Shown piece by piece: positions 9,254 to 16,705 of a stretch of 33,411 nucleotides of DNA (its first letter is position 1; each line of letters begins with the position of its first letter). Where the stretch lies: the NCBI GenBank assembly GCA_964645935.1, contig CAZYAK010000011.1, positions 1 to 33,411 of the forward strand, read 5' to 3'. The stretch is from CAZYAK01 sp964645935. GTDB lineage: Bacteria > Patescibacteriota > Gracilibacteria > Peribacterales > Peribacteraceae. Both the position numbers and the translations under genes were made by a program. The notes beneath the pieces are model-generated. The model was not told the DNA's origin and did no database searches. It saw only the letters and a list, made by a program, of their open reading frames with translations.

Positions 9254-9259
9254 ATCCTA
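9254..9259 (-). promoter_or_regulatory. -10 box for the GT-C-like membrane gene
   Basis: TAGGAT on the minus strand, 11 bases before the ATG at 9242, in the divergent gap shared with the serine-hydrolase gene. It supports the shorter start. Confidence 0.45.
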
Positions 9260-9332
9260 CACCCGCAACCCCCCGGCACGCTGCGGGCAATGGACTTGAG
9301 GGGAAGAGCCGAATCAGGGAGAATGCCGGATA

Positions 9333-10322
9333 ATGCCTTCTGCATCCGTCCCGAAGCATCTGGTGGCCGGCGTCGTGGCAGCATGCTGCTTCTTCGCGGC
9401 TGGTGCAGGCGCGGCGACCCTGCTACCGGAACGGGAGGAAGTACGGGATTGCGATGCGGTCTTCAGTTTCCTCAATCCACGCAGGCGCTGCGAGAAGGAC
9501 GAGCCCGCCAAATCGCAGGAGTACGACCTCCTCGTGGAGACGCTCACCTGGCGCATCGACGCCTGGAAGAGCGAGGGAAAGGTGTCGCACGTCAGCGTGT
9601 ACTTCCGAGACCTCCAGAACGGACCGCTCTTCAACCTCAACGGCCAGGAGCACTTCGCGCCCGCCAGTCTGCTCAAGGTCCCCGTGATGATGGCGCTCTA
9701 CAAATATGAGGAAGCGCACCCGCAGGTCATGGACGAGCGCATCAGCCTGGGAGGCACGGTGCCTCCGGGCCAGAACGTGTTCGACCCGGACAAGACGCTG
9801 CAGCCGGATGGCACGTACACGGTGCGCGAGGTGCTCCGGCGCATGATCGTGTACTCGGACAATTCCTCCAAGGAGCTCCTGCGCGGCTACCTCGAATCGC
9901 TCTCGCCCGGCATCATCGACCAGACGTTCATCGACCTGGGCATCTCGTACATCAACGCCGACGGGACGCGCTACATCACGGTCAAATCCTACGCGTCGCT
10001 CTTCCGCACGCTGTTCAACGCCTCGTTCCTGGACCGGTCTTCGTCGCAGGAGGCGCTCGCGCTGCTCGCGGCGACGGAGTTCGACGGCGGCATCGTGGCG
10101 GGCCTGCCCGCGGGGACGGCGTCCGCGCACAAGTTCGGCTACCTGGAACCCGCGGACGGACAACTGCAGCTGCACGACTGCGGCGTCGTGTACGGCCCGC
10201 GCACGCCGTACCTCCTCTGCGTCATGACCCGCGGCCGAGACAGCGACGTGCTGCAATCCATCATCGCGAGCGTGTCGCGCTCCGTGTACGAGGAGGTGGC
10301 GCTGCGCGATGCGGCGCTCTGA
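9333..10322 (+). CDS. Secreted class A beta-lactamase-fold serine hydrolase
   Basis: The protein has 329 residues with an N-terminal export signal (Ala-rich hydrophobic stretch at 10-30). The three active-site elements of the penicillin-binding/class A fold are visible: SLLK at 112-115 (catalytic Ser112, Lys115), SDN at 175-177, and HKFG at 266-269 in the place of the KTG triad. The Glu of the omega loop that class A beta-lactamases need for deacylation is not evident at the expected distance after SDN; that segment reads YITVKSYASLF. I therefore favour a peptidoglycan-related or otherwise diverged acyl-serine enzyme over true antibiotic resistance. The residues between the signal peptide and the fold (about 35-60) are charged and contain CDAV and RRRC. 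It is divergent from the membrane gene at 9242. A weak GAGAAT box ends 8 bases before the ATG. Confidence 0.88.
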   Translation: MPSASVPKHLVAGVVAACCFFAAGAGAATLLPEREEVRDCDAVFSFLNPRRRCEKDEPAKSQEYDLLVETLTWRIDAWKSEGKVSHVSVYFRDLQNGPLFNLNGQEHFAPASLLKVPVMMALYKYEEAHPQVMDERISLGGTVPPGQNVFDPDKTLQPDGTYTVREVLRRMIVYSDNSSKELLRGYLESLSPGIIDQTFIDLGISYINADGTRYITVKSYASLFRTLFNASFLDRSSSQEALALLAATEFDGGIVAGLPAGTASAHKFGYLEPADGQLQLHDCGVVYGPRTPYLLCVMTRGRDSDVLQSIIASVSRSVYEEVALRDAAL

Positions 10323-10338
10323 CGCGCGAGGCTGATTT

Positions 10339-10368
10339 TTGCTGAGGAGGACGCGGATATGCTACGAT
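10339..10368 (+). promoter_or_regulatory. Promoter for the 255-aa secreted protein
   Basis: TTGCTG (10339-10344), an 18-base spacer and TACGAT (10363-10368), with 10 bases to the ATG. The transcript should carry only a few leader bases. Confidence 0.6.
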
Positions 10369-10378
10369 CCCTGCCTCC

Positions 10379-11146
10379 ATGACACGCGCAGTTCCGTCCG
10401 TGCCCCCGCGCAGGACCGGCAGGAGGATGGCCGCGGCGGCGATGGCCGCGGCGCTGCTCTGTCTGGCGAGGCCGGCGTCCGCGGCAACCGCGCTGCTCGT
10501 CAACAACGAGGGCTTCGAGACCATCGACGACGCAGACGTCGGGGCCAACACGGAGCTCCGATTCGGGTACACGCTCACGGCCCGGCTGGCGTTCGACCGC
10601 GCCAACAACCGGTTCGACTTCAACCGGTCGCTGTACGTGCGCGGCAACCTCACCCTCACGGGCTCGCTGAAGCTCACGGCGGTGACGTCCTCGGGCGGGG
10701 TGGCGTACGCCAGCGGTTCCGAGCTGCGCTTCATGCCCACGGGCGGGAGCGGGCAGGTGCTGCTCTCCCGGGGGACGGCGAGCCCGACGTGGGGCACGCC
10801 CACCGCGGGGATGGTTTGGTACTTGGACGGCACGCAGAGCGTGGCGAACTCCGTGGGGGCGCAGGTGACGATGCCCTTTACCCTCGCGCTCTCCGGCGTG
10901 ACCATGAACATCAAGGGTGCGCCCACGGGCGCGGCGTTCATCGTGGACATCCGCAAGGACGGCACGACGATCTTCAGTACCCGGCCGCAGATCAACGCCT
11001 CGGCCACCACGGGCGGGGGCAACGCGGTCCTGAGCACCTTCACGCTGCCCCGCAACGCCGTCATCTCGCTGGATGTGACGCAGGTGGGCAGCGTGTTCGC
11101 CGGGAGCGGCGCGACCGTCATCCTCAACGGCATCAGGAGGTACTGA
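10379..11146 (+). CDS. Secreted surface protein, fibre-like (paralogue A)
   Basis: The protein has 255 residues with a signal peptide to about residue 36 (RPASA before the mature end). The mature start, with LLVNNEGFETIDD, and the following module ELRFG...NRFDFNRSLYVRGNLTLTGS (59-97) are clearly homologous to the 381-aa protein encoded convergently next door, and also to one part of the 809-aa protein. Residues about 100-140 are Gly/Ser-rich, as in phage-tail and adhesin stalks. Residues 145-255 form a separate beta-rich domain that looks like a small jelly-roll (alternating hydrophobics, no Cys). No enzyme motif is present. The likely role is an extracellular fibre or adhesin component. Only 6 bp separate its stop from that of the convergent paralogue. 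Confidence 0.85.
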   Translation: MTRAVPSVPPRRTGRRMAAAAMAAALLCLARPASAATALLVNNEGFETIDDADVGANTELRFGYTLTARLAFDRANNRFDFNRSLYVRGNLTLTGSLKLTAVTSSGGVAYASGSELRFMPTGGSGQVLLSRGTASPTWGTPTAGMVWYLDGTQSVANSVGAQVTMPFTLALSGVTMNIKGAPTGAAFIVDIRKDGTTIFSTRPQINASATTGGGNAVLSTFTLPRNAVISLDVTQVGSVFAGSGATVILNGIRRY

Positions 11147-11152
11147 CCGCCC

Positions 11153-12298
11153 TCAGGGCGTGGTGGTCTCCCAGTTGAAGTTGAGGTACCCCGCATCGGC
11201 GCTGCCGGAGGAGGTGGTGGCCAGCTTAATGAGCACCGTGACGTACCCGCGCGGGGTGAACGTGCCGCTGGACGCCGGACCCGTGATGTTGGCGGTGGCC
11301 CACGAAGTGGAGGCGAGGGCGGTATGCCCCGAGAGCGTCACGGACGCGCCCGTAGTGTCCAGCATCTCCACGCGCAGGACGTTGACCGCCGTGGAGGCGC
11401 TGGCGGTGCGGTAGCGGAACTCCAGGGACTTGTAGGCGTCCCAGGACGAGAAGTTGTCCGGGAGGCGCACCCGCACGGCGATCCAGTAATTCTGGATGCC
11501 AGCCTGGCTGGAGGTCCAGCGGTAGTAGTTCTCGTCGTTGGTGGTGTCGTGCGAATACGCGAGCTGTCCCACAAGTGACGCGCCGCTCGCGAAGTACACG
11601 GCGTTGGGGTACTCGGGATGCAGCGACAGGATGCCGCCGCTGCCGTTGCCGGTGGAGGTGGCGGTCCAGGTGAGGTTGCCGGCGCCGTCCTCGGTGAGCC
11701 TGGTGCCCGCGGCGCCCCGGCTCGTCGGGAAGGTGTAATTGAGGCCGCCGAGGTTCACGGTGCCGTCGACGGTGAGCGAGGAACCAGAGAGGTTGCCGTT
11801 AACGCTGACCCCCTTGGAAAACTTGAACTTCTGGGCGGTGTCCAGGTACTTGAGCGTCTGGTTGTTCGTGGCGTTGCCGAAGGTGAGGGTGGCGTCGCCG
11901 GCTGAAGCGTCGTCGTTGATGGTGAGGTCGCCGTCCGTGCGGATGGCGCCGCTCGCCGACAGGGTGCCGCGTACGGTGGCCGGTCCGCTGATGTGCAGCG
12001 AGGCGCCGGACAGGGTACCGTTGGCCGTGATGGAGCCGGTCGCGGTGATGTTGCCCTGCACGCGCACGGACTTGGTGAAGATGAAGCGTCCGTTGGAGAT
12101 GTCGTAGATGATCCTCGCGTTGAACGCGTTGCCGAAGCGGAGCTCCACGTTGGTGGAGCCGTCGCCGTCATCGATGGTCTCGAACGCTTCCTCGTTGACG
12201 AGCAGCGTCGTGGCCGCGAGCACGGTGGCCGCGGGGAGAAGCACGCCCAGCGCCGTAAGGGCGATGATCGAAAGCCGGCGAGAGTGGTGTGTGTGCAT
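11153..12298 (-). CDS. Secreted surface protein, fibre-like (paralogue B)
   Basis: The protein has 381 residues from the ATG at 12298, a start supported by a TACACT box 8 bases upstream; a GTG six codons earlier is less likely. The signal peptide is at about 1-29. The module seen in the 255-aa protein occurs twice here, at about 52-92 and 137-180 (TLTFG...KFKFSKGVSVNGNL). A Gly/Thr-rich linker at 200-222 follows. A C-terminal beta-sandwich-like domain (about 225-376) contains GQLAYSH, YYRWTSS, VRLPDNFSSWD and SLEFRYRT. That domain is shared with the C-terminus of the 809-aa protein encoded just upstream. The likely function is extracellular attachment or structure, perhaps carbohydrate binding; this is inferred from architecture only. 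Confidence 0.87.
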   Translation of the reverse strand: MHTHHSRRLSIIALTALGVLLPAATVLAATTLLVNEEAFETIDDGDGSTNVELRFGNAFNARIIYDISNGRFIFTKSVRVQGNITATGSITANGTLSGASLHISGPATVRGTLSASGAIRTDGDLTINDDASAGDATLTFGNATNNQTLKYLDTAQKFKFSKGVSVNGNLSGSSLTVDGTVNLGGLNYTFPTSRGAAGTRLTEDGAGNLTWTATSTGNGSGGILSLHPEYPNAVYFASGASLVGQLAYSHDTTNDENYYRWTSSQAGIQNYWIAVRVRLPDNFSSWDAYKSLEFRYRTASASTAVNVLRVEMLDTTGASVTLSGHTALASTSWATANITGPASSGTFTPRGYVTVLIKLATTSSGSADAGYLNFNWETTTP

Positions 12299-12306
12299 TT
12301 CCGACG

Positions 12307-12335
12307 AGTGTACCATACTTTACATTTCCTGTCCC
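12307..12335 (-). promoter_or_regulatory. Promoter for paralogue B
   Basis: On the minus strand GGGACA (12330-12335), a 17-base spacer and TACACT (12307-12312), ending 8 bases before the ATG at 12298. A further TATAAT lies near 12363-12368, directly after the stop of the upstream gene. Confidence 0.6.
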
Positions 12336-12374
12336 GGCACATGTCTTGCACAAACCGAATAATATTATACAAAG

Positions 12375-14804
12375 CTACTTGAGATCGACGTAGTGCAAGC
12401 GCAGGTCGCCCAGCTGCATCTGCGCTTCATTGCGGGAGGAGAGCTTGAGGCGCAGGAGGATCTCCTCGCCGGGCGTCCAGGTGGGCGAGCCCGTGAATTC
12501 CAGGCGCGCGGCGTTCCAGCCGGTCCCCACGAGGTTGAGCGCGGAGCCCGAAAGCGTCACGGGGACGCCGTTTGTGTCGTAGATCTGCACGTCCAGTTTG
12601 TTGTCCGCCGCCGCGGCGGACGTGGAACGGTATTCCAGCGTCACGGCCTCGTCCCAACGCACGAAGGAATCCGGAAGCGTGTAGCGCACCAGGACATCGT
12701 AATCCTGCAACGTGGGACGGGTGCTGGTCCACTGGTAGAAGTTCCGCTCGCTGAGGTTGTCGTGCGTCAGCGAGAGTTGGCCCACGTTGTCGCTGCCGTC
12801 GGCCTGGAGAGCTGCGCCTTCATAGAGGGGATGCAGTACCGCGGACCCGGCAGCCTCTCGGTCGTCGCTCTGCAGTGCGCGCAGGTCCTCTACGGCCGTG
12901 ACGCCCCCTCCGGCGGTGACCACGCGTGCCAGCGGGATGAAGCTGCGGTCCGCGGGGAACGACGACGGATCGCGGCCGAGGCCCGCGGATGTGAAGAAGA
13001 GGTAGGTGGTCGCGTTGTCCTGCAGCACCACGGACCCGCTCCCCGCGAAGCGCGTCAGCGTGCCCGAGAGGCGGTAGGAGCCCGAGGCGACGCGGACGCT
13101 GAGCCCCGCGCCGGCGGACACCGACAGCGGCGACACGGTGATTTGCGAGAGATCGACGCCGTTCACCGTGCCGGAGACGGTGAGATCGCCCTGCACGTGC
13201 AGGTCGTCGTTGAACTCGAAGCGGCTATCATCCTGGCTGTAGGTGAGGGTCTTATTCAGGACCTGGCCGAACGTCAGCACCACGTCACCGACGGCGTTGC
13301 CGTCCGCGTCCAGCGTGAACGCGTCGCCGTTGGTCCCGCCCGGCACGACGCTCTTTGGCAGGACTCCCCCGCTCCCCAGCACCGGGATGGAGCCGCTGCC
13401 GGTGCCGATGCCGCGGCGCTGGAGCGTCTCCGCCACGGAGGCGTACGGCACGGAGAGGATGGGCGTGCGGTCCACGGACGCATCCGCGGCGGCGGGATCC
13501 AGCACCTCGTACGCCGTATCGGCCGCGGCCGCGGCGCGCACCTCCACCTGCAGGTACACCGTGACCCCGGCGGGCAGCGTCGCGTAGGCCGGGAGGGCGC
13601 TCTGGGAGCCCATTTCCAGAGTGAAGTACCCGTCGGCATCCGGCGTGACGGTGTGCGCCTCGTGCCAGGAGAGGTACGTGGCCGCGCCCGTGTTGAGGGA
13701 GCCGTCGGGGTTGGTGTCCGTGGTGACGCGGTCCGCGTTGGACCAGTAGCTGAGGCGGATACGCACGGGAGTAGTGATGGCGGCGCCGGTGCTACTGAGG
13801 AGGCGGCCGTTGTACGCGTGCGTCAGCGGGATGCTGCTCGCCCGCACCCGGGCGACGGCGAGCGCCATCAGCAGCAAGGCAAGGACGACGAGCAGGACCT
13901 GCAGCCAGACCCGGCGGCGGGAGGCAAGGAAGCGGCTCCGCGGCGTACCGCGCACAGCCCTGCGACGGACGGGATCCTGGGACCGCAGGATGCGGATGAC
14001 GGACCAGACGGTTACGACGACCAAGGCGATGAGCGCGAGCAGCGGCACATGCTGCCAGCGCGTGCGTGGAGCGGAAAGGAGGTTGCGCAGGACATCCCGG
14101 CCTGACGGCGCGCTTCCGCCCGGCGCGGACGGGTCGTCCGCGGGAGCGGAGGACTCGGCGGGCGCGGAGCGGATGGACGAGGCGGAGGACGCGGATCCCG
14201 CAGAGGGGTCGGAGGAAGCCGACGACGCTGTGCCGGCGGTGCCGGCGGCACCGGCGGTGATGCCGCCCGGCGGGAGGGGCGCGCCGCGATGCGCAGCGAC
14301 GGAGGACGCGGCGCCCGGCGCGACGGAGGCGGATGTGCCGGATCGCGATGCGGACGAACGGGCGCCCGCGGAGGAGAAGCTGAGGGCCGGCGAGCGCGAG
14401 GATCCCGCGGACGAGGAGACGGCGCCCGCGAACGATTGCGCCGAGGAGGAGACGGCCCCGGCGGAGGAGGCGGGCGGGGCATCCAGCGGCGGATCATGCC
14501 TGCGGCCGCCGCCTTGATCTGCGGCAGCAGAGCTGCGGGGGGGATCGGACGCGATGGAGGCGCGCTGCCCCGACTGCGCCGTGGGCACGATTCGGTACGT
14601 GCCGCTCTGCAGCACGGTCTGCTTCCAGTCGACGGTCCCCTCCCCGCGGTACCCGGGCGACTGCAAGCCCGGCGCGGCCACCTCCACGCTGCCGCCCTGC
14701 AGAATGAAAGAAGAGCTTTCCGCGGCGACCGCGGTGCCCACGAGGAGCCCGAACGCGCAAGCGCCCGCGAGGATCCTGCCGATGGCGGCGAAGGGGAACC
14801 TCAT
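12375..14804 (-). CDS. Surface protein with Ser/Ala stalk, two membrane helices and fibre domains (paralogue C)
   Basis: The protein has 809 residues from the ATG at 14804; the longer frame upstream is only the shadow of the HTH gene. Order of parts: signal peptide (1-28); small beta region (32-78, FILQGGSVEV); low-complexity Ser/Ala/Pro/Gly stretch (about 85-235); membrane helix (253-273); basic loop rich in Arg (274-299); second membrane helix (300-319); extracellular beta domain (325-460); the LTFG...HVQGDLTVSGTV module shared with paralogues A and B (508-547); another beta region; and the C-terminal domain of paralogue B (about 655-805, with GQLSLTH and FYQWTST). The basic loop between the helices predicts that both flanks are outside. 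It looks like an anchored adhesin or fibre. Its ATG overlaps the stop of the HTH gene as ATGA, which implies coupled translation. Confidence 0.88.
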   Translation of the reverse strand: MRFPFAAIGRILAGACAFGLLVGTAVAAESSSFILQGGSVEVAAPGLQSPGYRGEGTVDWKQTVLQSGTYRIVPTAQSGQRASIASDPPRSSAAADQGGGRRHDPPLDAPPASSAGAVSSSAQSFAGAVSSSAGSSRSPALSFSSAGARSSASRSGTSASVAPGAASSVAAHRGAPLPPGGITAGAAGTAGTASSASSDPSAGSASSASSIRSAPAESSAPADDPSAPGGSAPSGRDVLRNLLSAPRTRWQHVPLLALIALVVVTVWSVIRILRSQDPVRRRAVRGTPRSRFLASRRRVWLQVLLVVLALLLMALAVARVRASSIPLTHAYNGRLLSSTGAAITTPVRIRLSYWSNADRVTTDTNPDGSLNTGAATYLSWHEAHTVTPDADGYFTLEMGSQSALPAYATLPAGVTVYLQVEVRAAAAADTAYEVLDPAAADASVDRTPILSVPYASVAETLQRRGIGTGSGSIPVLGSGGVLPKSVVPGGTNGDAFTLDADGNAVGDVVLTFGQVLNKTLTYSQDDSRFEFNDDLHVQGDLTVSGTVNGVDLSQITVSPLSVSAGAGLSVRVASGSYRLSGTLTRFAGSGSVVLQDNATTYLFFTSAGLGRDPSSFPADRSFIPLARVVTAGGGVTAVEDLRALQSDDREAAGSAVLHPLYEGAALQADGSDNVGQLSLTHDNLSERNFYQWTSTRPTLQDYDVLVRYTLPDSFVRWDEAVTLEYRSTSAAAADNKLDVQIYDTNGVPVTLSGSALNLVGTGWNAARLEFTGSPTWTPGEEILLRLKLSSRNEAQMQLGDLRLHYVDLK

Positions 14805-15271
14805 GGGTGGGGCGGAGGGACGGCGCGGCGCTTGAGCGCGTGCAGGGGGCGGTCCCCAAAAAACAACGCGTGCCGGCTGATGATGCGGCCCACGGTGGAG
14901 GGCGACGCCGCCATGCCCTCCTCGCGCAGCCGTTCGCTGATCGCTTCCTTGTTCATCGCGGGATCCTCCTTGCGCAGTTCCGCCACGCGCGCGACGACCT
15001 CCGGCGCGGTAAGCGGGCGGCGCACCCGCCGCGGGCGACGCGACGCCTCCTCTAAAGACGACGGGTCGCGCGGATCGAAGCGCACCATCCACCGCTCGAA
15101 TGTGGAGCGCGCGATGCCGAAGTGCCGACAGGTCAGGCTGATGTTGCCGTCGTGTTCCGTCATGAAGAGGAACCACCGGAGCTTCTGCGCCGCACGCGGG
15201 CTCAGCTCCAGGCGCGAGGACCGCGCGAGCAGCCGGGCATACGTCTCCCTGCGGAGTGGGTGTGTGTACAT
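14801..15271 (-). CDS. Transposase-type helix-turn-helix protein without catalytic domain
   Basis: This 156-residue basic protein has two HTH units: 41-64 (SLTCRHFGIARSTFERW) and 88-133 (ending in STVGRIISRH), joined by SLEEASRRPRRVRR. This arrangement matches the DNA-binding N-terminus of IS481-type transposases and integrases, but the DDE core is absent: the frame ends in a Pro/His tail. No terminal inverted repeats or second transposase fragment are visible, so it is better seen as a domesticated DNA-binding protein, possibly a regulator, than as an active element. Its TGA overlaps the ATG of the 809-aa surface gene (ATGA), so the two are made together. It has its own AT-rich promoter. Confidence 0.82.
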   Translation of the reverse strand: MYTHPLRRETYARLLARSSRLELSPRAAQKLRWFLFMTEHDGNISLTCRHFGIARSTFERWMVRFDPRDPSSLEEASRRPRRVRRPLTAPEVVARVAELRKEDPAMNKEAISERLREEGMAASPSTVGRIISRHALFFGDRPLHALKRRAVPPPHP

Positions 15272-15284
15272 GTCTGTTGTTCGT

Positions 15285-15313
15285 ATTTTATAATATATTT
15301 GCTTAATTGTCTA
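15285..15313 (-). promoter_or_regulatory. Promoter of the HTH/surface-protein operon
   Basis: On the minus strand TAGACA (15308-15313), a 17-base spacer and TAAAAT (15285-15290), 13 bases before the ATG at 15271. It lies in a strikingly AT-rich island (about 15280-15340) that also holds a plus-strand promoter candidate. Confidence 0.6.
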
Positions 15314-15327
15314 ATCAGTGTGATATT
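15299..15327 (+). promoter_or_regulatory. Plus-strand promoter candidate in the AT-rich island
   Basis: TTGCTT (15299-15304), a 17-base spacer and GATATT (15322-15327). It interleaves with the minus-strand promoter of the HTH gene and points at the doubtful small ORF at 15355. Confidence 0.4.
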
Positions 15328-15354
15328 TTTATTTTGGGAAGCCGAAAACTCCCC

Positions 15355-15528
15355 ATGAGGCCCCCTGAGCATATCTATCGAAACTTTTGGCTTCCGGTAG
15401 GCGCTCGGATCGGGGTGCAGCCGGCGAATGCACCGGATGTATTGGAACGTTTGGCCCCGGGCCGCTACGGGCGCGCTAGCTCGACGATGCGCGGCTGTAT
15501 CTGGGATCGCGTCTTGGATCCGGGATAG
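15355..15528 (+). CDS. Doubtful small ORF upstream of the SLH gene
   Basis: This 57-residue frame starts at an ATG about 27 bases after a plus-strand promoter candidate. Its beginning (PPEHIYRNFWLPVGARIG) reads like protein, but codon third positions are less biased than in confident neighbours and no family is recognised. It may be a real small protein, a gene remnant, or untranslated leader. The rest of 15529-15600 shows nothing I can name. Confidence 0.25.
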   Translation: MRPPEHIYRNFWLPVGARIGVQPANAPDVLERLAPGRYGRASSTMRGCIWDRVLDPG

Positions 15529-15612
15529 CTCGTGGACGCCGGAATGCAGCGGCTGTCAGCGGTTGTTCCGCAGCGGCAAGCGCTTCCTCTTTTATGAGCG
15601 CCGCGCATCCGT

Positions 15613-15618
15613 TACGAT
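15613..15618 (+). promoter_or_regulatory. -10 box for the SLH-domain gene
   Basis: TACGAT ends 7 bases before the ATG at 15626. This picks that ATG over the much earlier start of the longest frame, and the signal peptide then begins at residue 1. Confidence 0.6.
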
Positions 15619-15625
15619 GGGCGCC

Positions 15626-16666
15626 ATGCCCTCCATGGCTGGAATCTTCCAGAAGCTCACGGGCGCGGCGTTGGCCGCGTCGCTCCTCCTGCAATCCGTA
15701 CCCGCGTCCGCGCAGGGCGCGCAGTCCTTCACGGACGTGCCGCCCAAGCACCCGGCGTACGCGGCGCTGGAGTACCTCAGGGCCAGGGGCATCGTGCAGG
15801 GCTACGACGACGGGTCCTTCCATCCCGACGCCGTCGTAAACCGCGCGGAGTCGCTCAAGCTCATCCTCTCGCCGGTGCTGCCGGCGGAGAGCCTGGCGCT
15901 GTACACCAAGAGCCCGTTCACCGACGTGCCCGCCGGCGCGTGGTTTCTGCCGTACGTGGAGGCGGGGCGCACGGTGCTGGGCGTGGTGAGCGGCCCGCCC
16001 GAGAAGCCCGCCTTCCGGCCCGGGGATCCGGTGAACCTCGGCGAGTTCCTCAAGCTCTTCCTGCTCACACAGCGGGTGGATGCGGTCGGCGCGTACGCGG
16101 AGCTGGTTTCGCCGCTGTCCTCCGACGTCAAGCCGACGGACTGGTTCTTCCCGTACGTGCGGTACGGCGTGTCGTCGTCCATGATTCTCGTCAACGCGGA
16201 CGGCACATTCGGCCCCGCGACCAAGCTCACGCGCGGCGAGATAGCGGTGATGATGCACCGTTATTTCATGTACAAGGACAAGCGGCGCACGCAGTCGCTG
16301 CTCTCGGAGGCCGAGAGCGAGATCATCAACGTCGCCTCGATGATCGACAAGGAGGACGTCGACCAGGCCGGCTACGCTGCGGCGCGCGCCACGGTCGCGG
16401 CGCGCGGCGCGCTCAGCAAGGAACCGAACCAGCCGCTCGTGAAGGGCGCGGTCAAGACGGCCGAGGGCTTCTCGCAGCTCGCGGAGGCCTTCCGCGCGGG
16501 CAAGGAGGGCCGCCTCGACGACGCCATCGCGCTCGCGGGCCAGGCCTGGAACACCGCGGAGAAAGTGCGGGGATTCAGCGCGTCCCTGGACGGCGTCGCC
16601 GGCCAAATGCAGTCGCTCGCCAAGAAAATGGCCGACGGTGCGCGACAGGCCAAGGAGGCGGCGTAA
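15626..16666 (+). CDS. SLH-domain envelope protein
   Basis: The protein has 346 residues with a signal peptide (1-30, PASAQ at the cleavage region). Three S-layer homology domains follow: 35-80 (FTDVPPKHPAY, GYDDGSFHPD), 98-145 (FTDVPAGAWFLPYV, FRPGDPVN) and 168-215 (DWFFPYVRYG, DGTFGPATKLTRGE). The remaining 130 residues are charged and helical with many Ala and Lys, probably a coiled or extended region facing away from the wall. SLH domains normally bind pyruvylated wall polymers, so the protein should sit at the cell surface as an anchor or S-layer-associated factor. The start is fixed by the TACGAT box 7 bases upstream; the 66-residue extension in the longest frame is not protein-like. 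Confidence 0.9.
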   Translation: MPSMAGIFQKLTGAALAASLLLQSVPASAQGAQSFTDVPPKHPAYAALEYLRARGIVQGYDDGSFHPDAVVNRAESLKLILSPVLPAESLALYTKSPFTDVPAGAWFLPYVEAGRTVLGVVSGPPEKPAFRPGDPVNLGEFLKLFLLTQRVDAVGAYAELVSPLSSDVKPTDWFFPYVRYGVSSSMILVNADGTFGPATKLTRGEIAVMMHRYFMYKDKRRTQSLLSEAESEIINVASMIDKEDVDQAGYAAARATVAARGALSKEPNQPLVKGAVKTAEGFSQLAEAFRAGKEGRLDDAIALAGQAWNTAEKVRGFSASLDGVAGQMQSLAKKMADGARQAKEAA

Positions 16667-16667
16667 G

Positions 16668-16683
16668 CTAGCCCGGCGGCTAG
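16668..16683 (+). terminator. Perfect 6-bp hairpin after the SLH gene
   Basis: CTAGCC and GGCTAG flank a CGGC loop, starting two bases after the TAA. There is no T-tract, so it may only be a weak pause site or a 3' stabiliser before the next gene, which follows at 16706. Confidence 0.35.
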
Positions 16684-16705
16684 AAACCCTTTCCTCCCCT
16701 CTCCC

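Noticed and set aside
9333..10322. Antibiotic-resistance beta-lactamase
   Set aside because: The deacylation Glu of the omega loop is not visible; the fold alone does not show resistance.
12393..14105. A 570-codon plus-strand ORF opposite the 809-aa gene
   Set aside because: Shadow frame; the minus-strand product shares modules with two neighbours, which proves its strand.
14805..15176. N-terminal extension of the 809-aa protein to 933 residues
   Set aside because: The extension lies inside the HTH gene in another frame, and the signal peptide begins exactly at the ATG at 14804.
14801..15271. Active IS481 insertion sequence
   Set aside because: No DDE domain, no second ORF, no inverted repeats or target duplication were seen.
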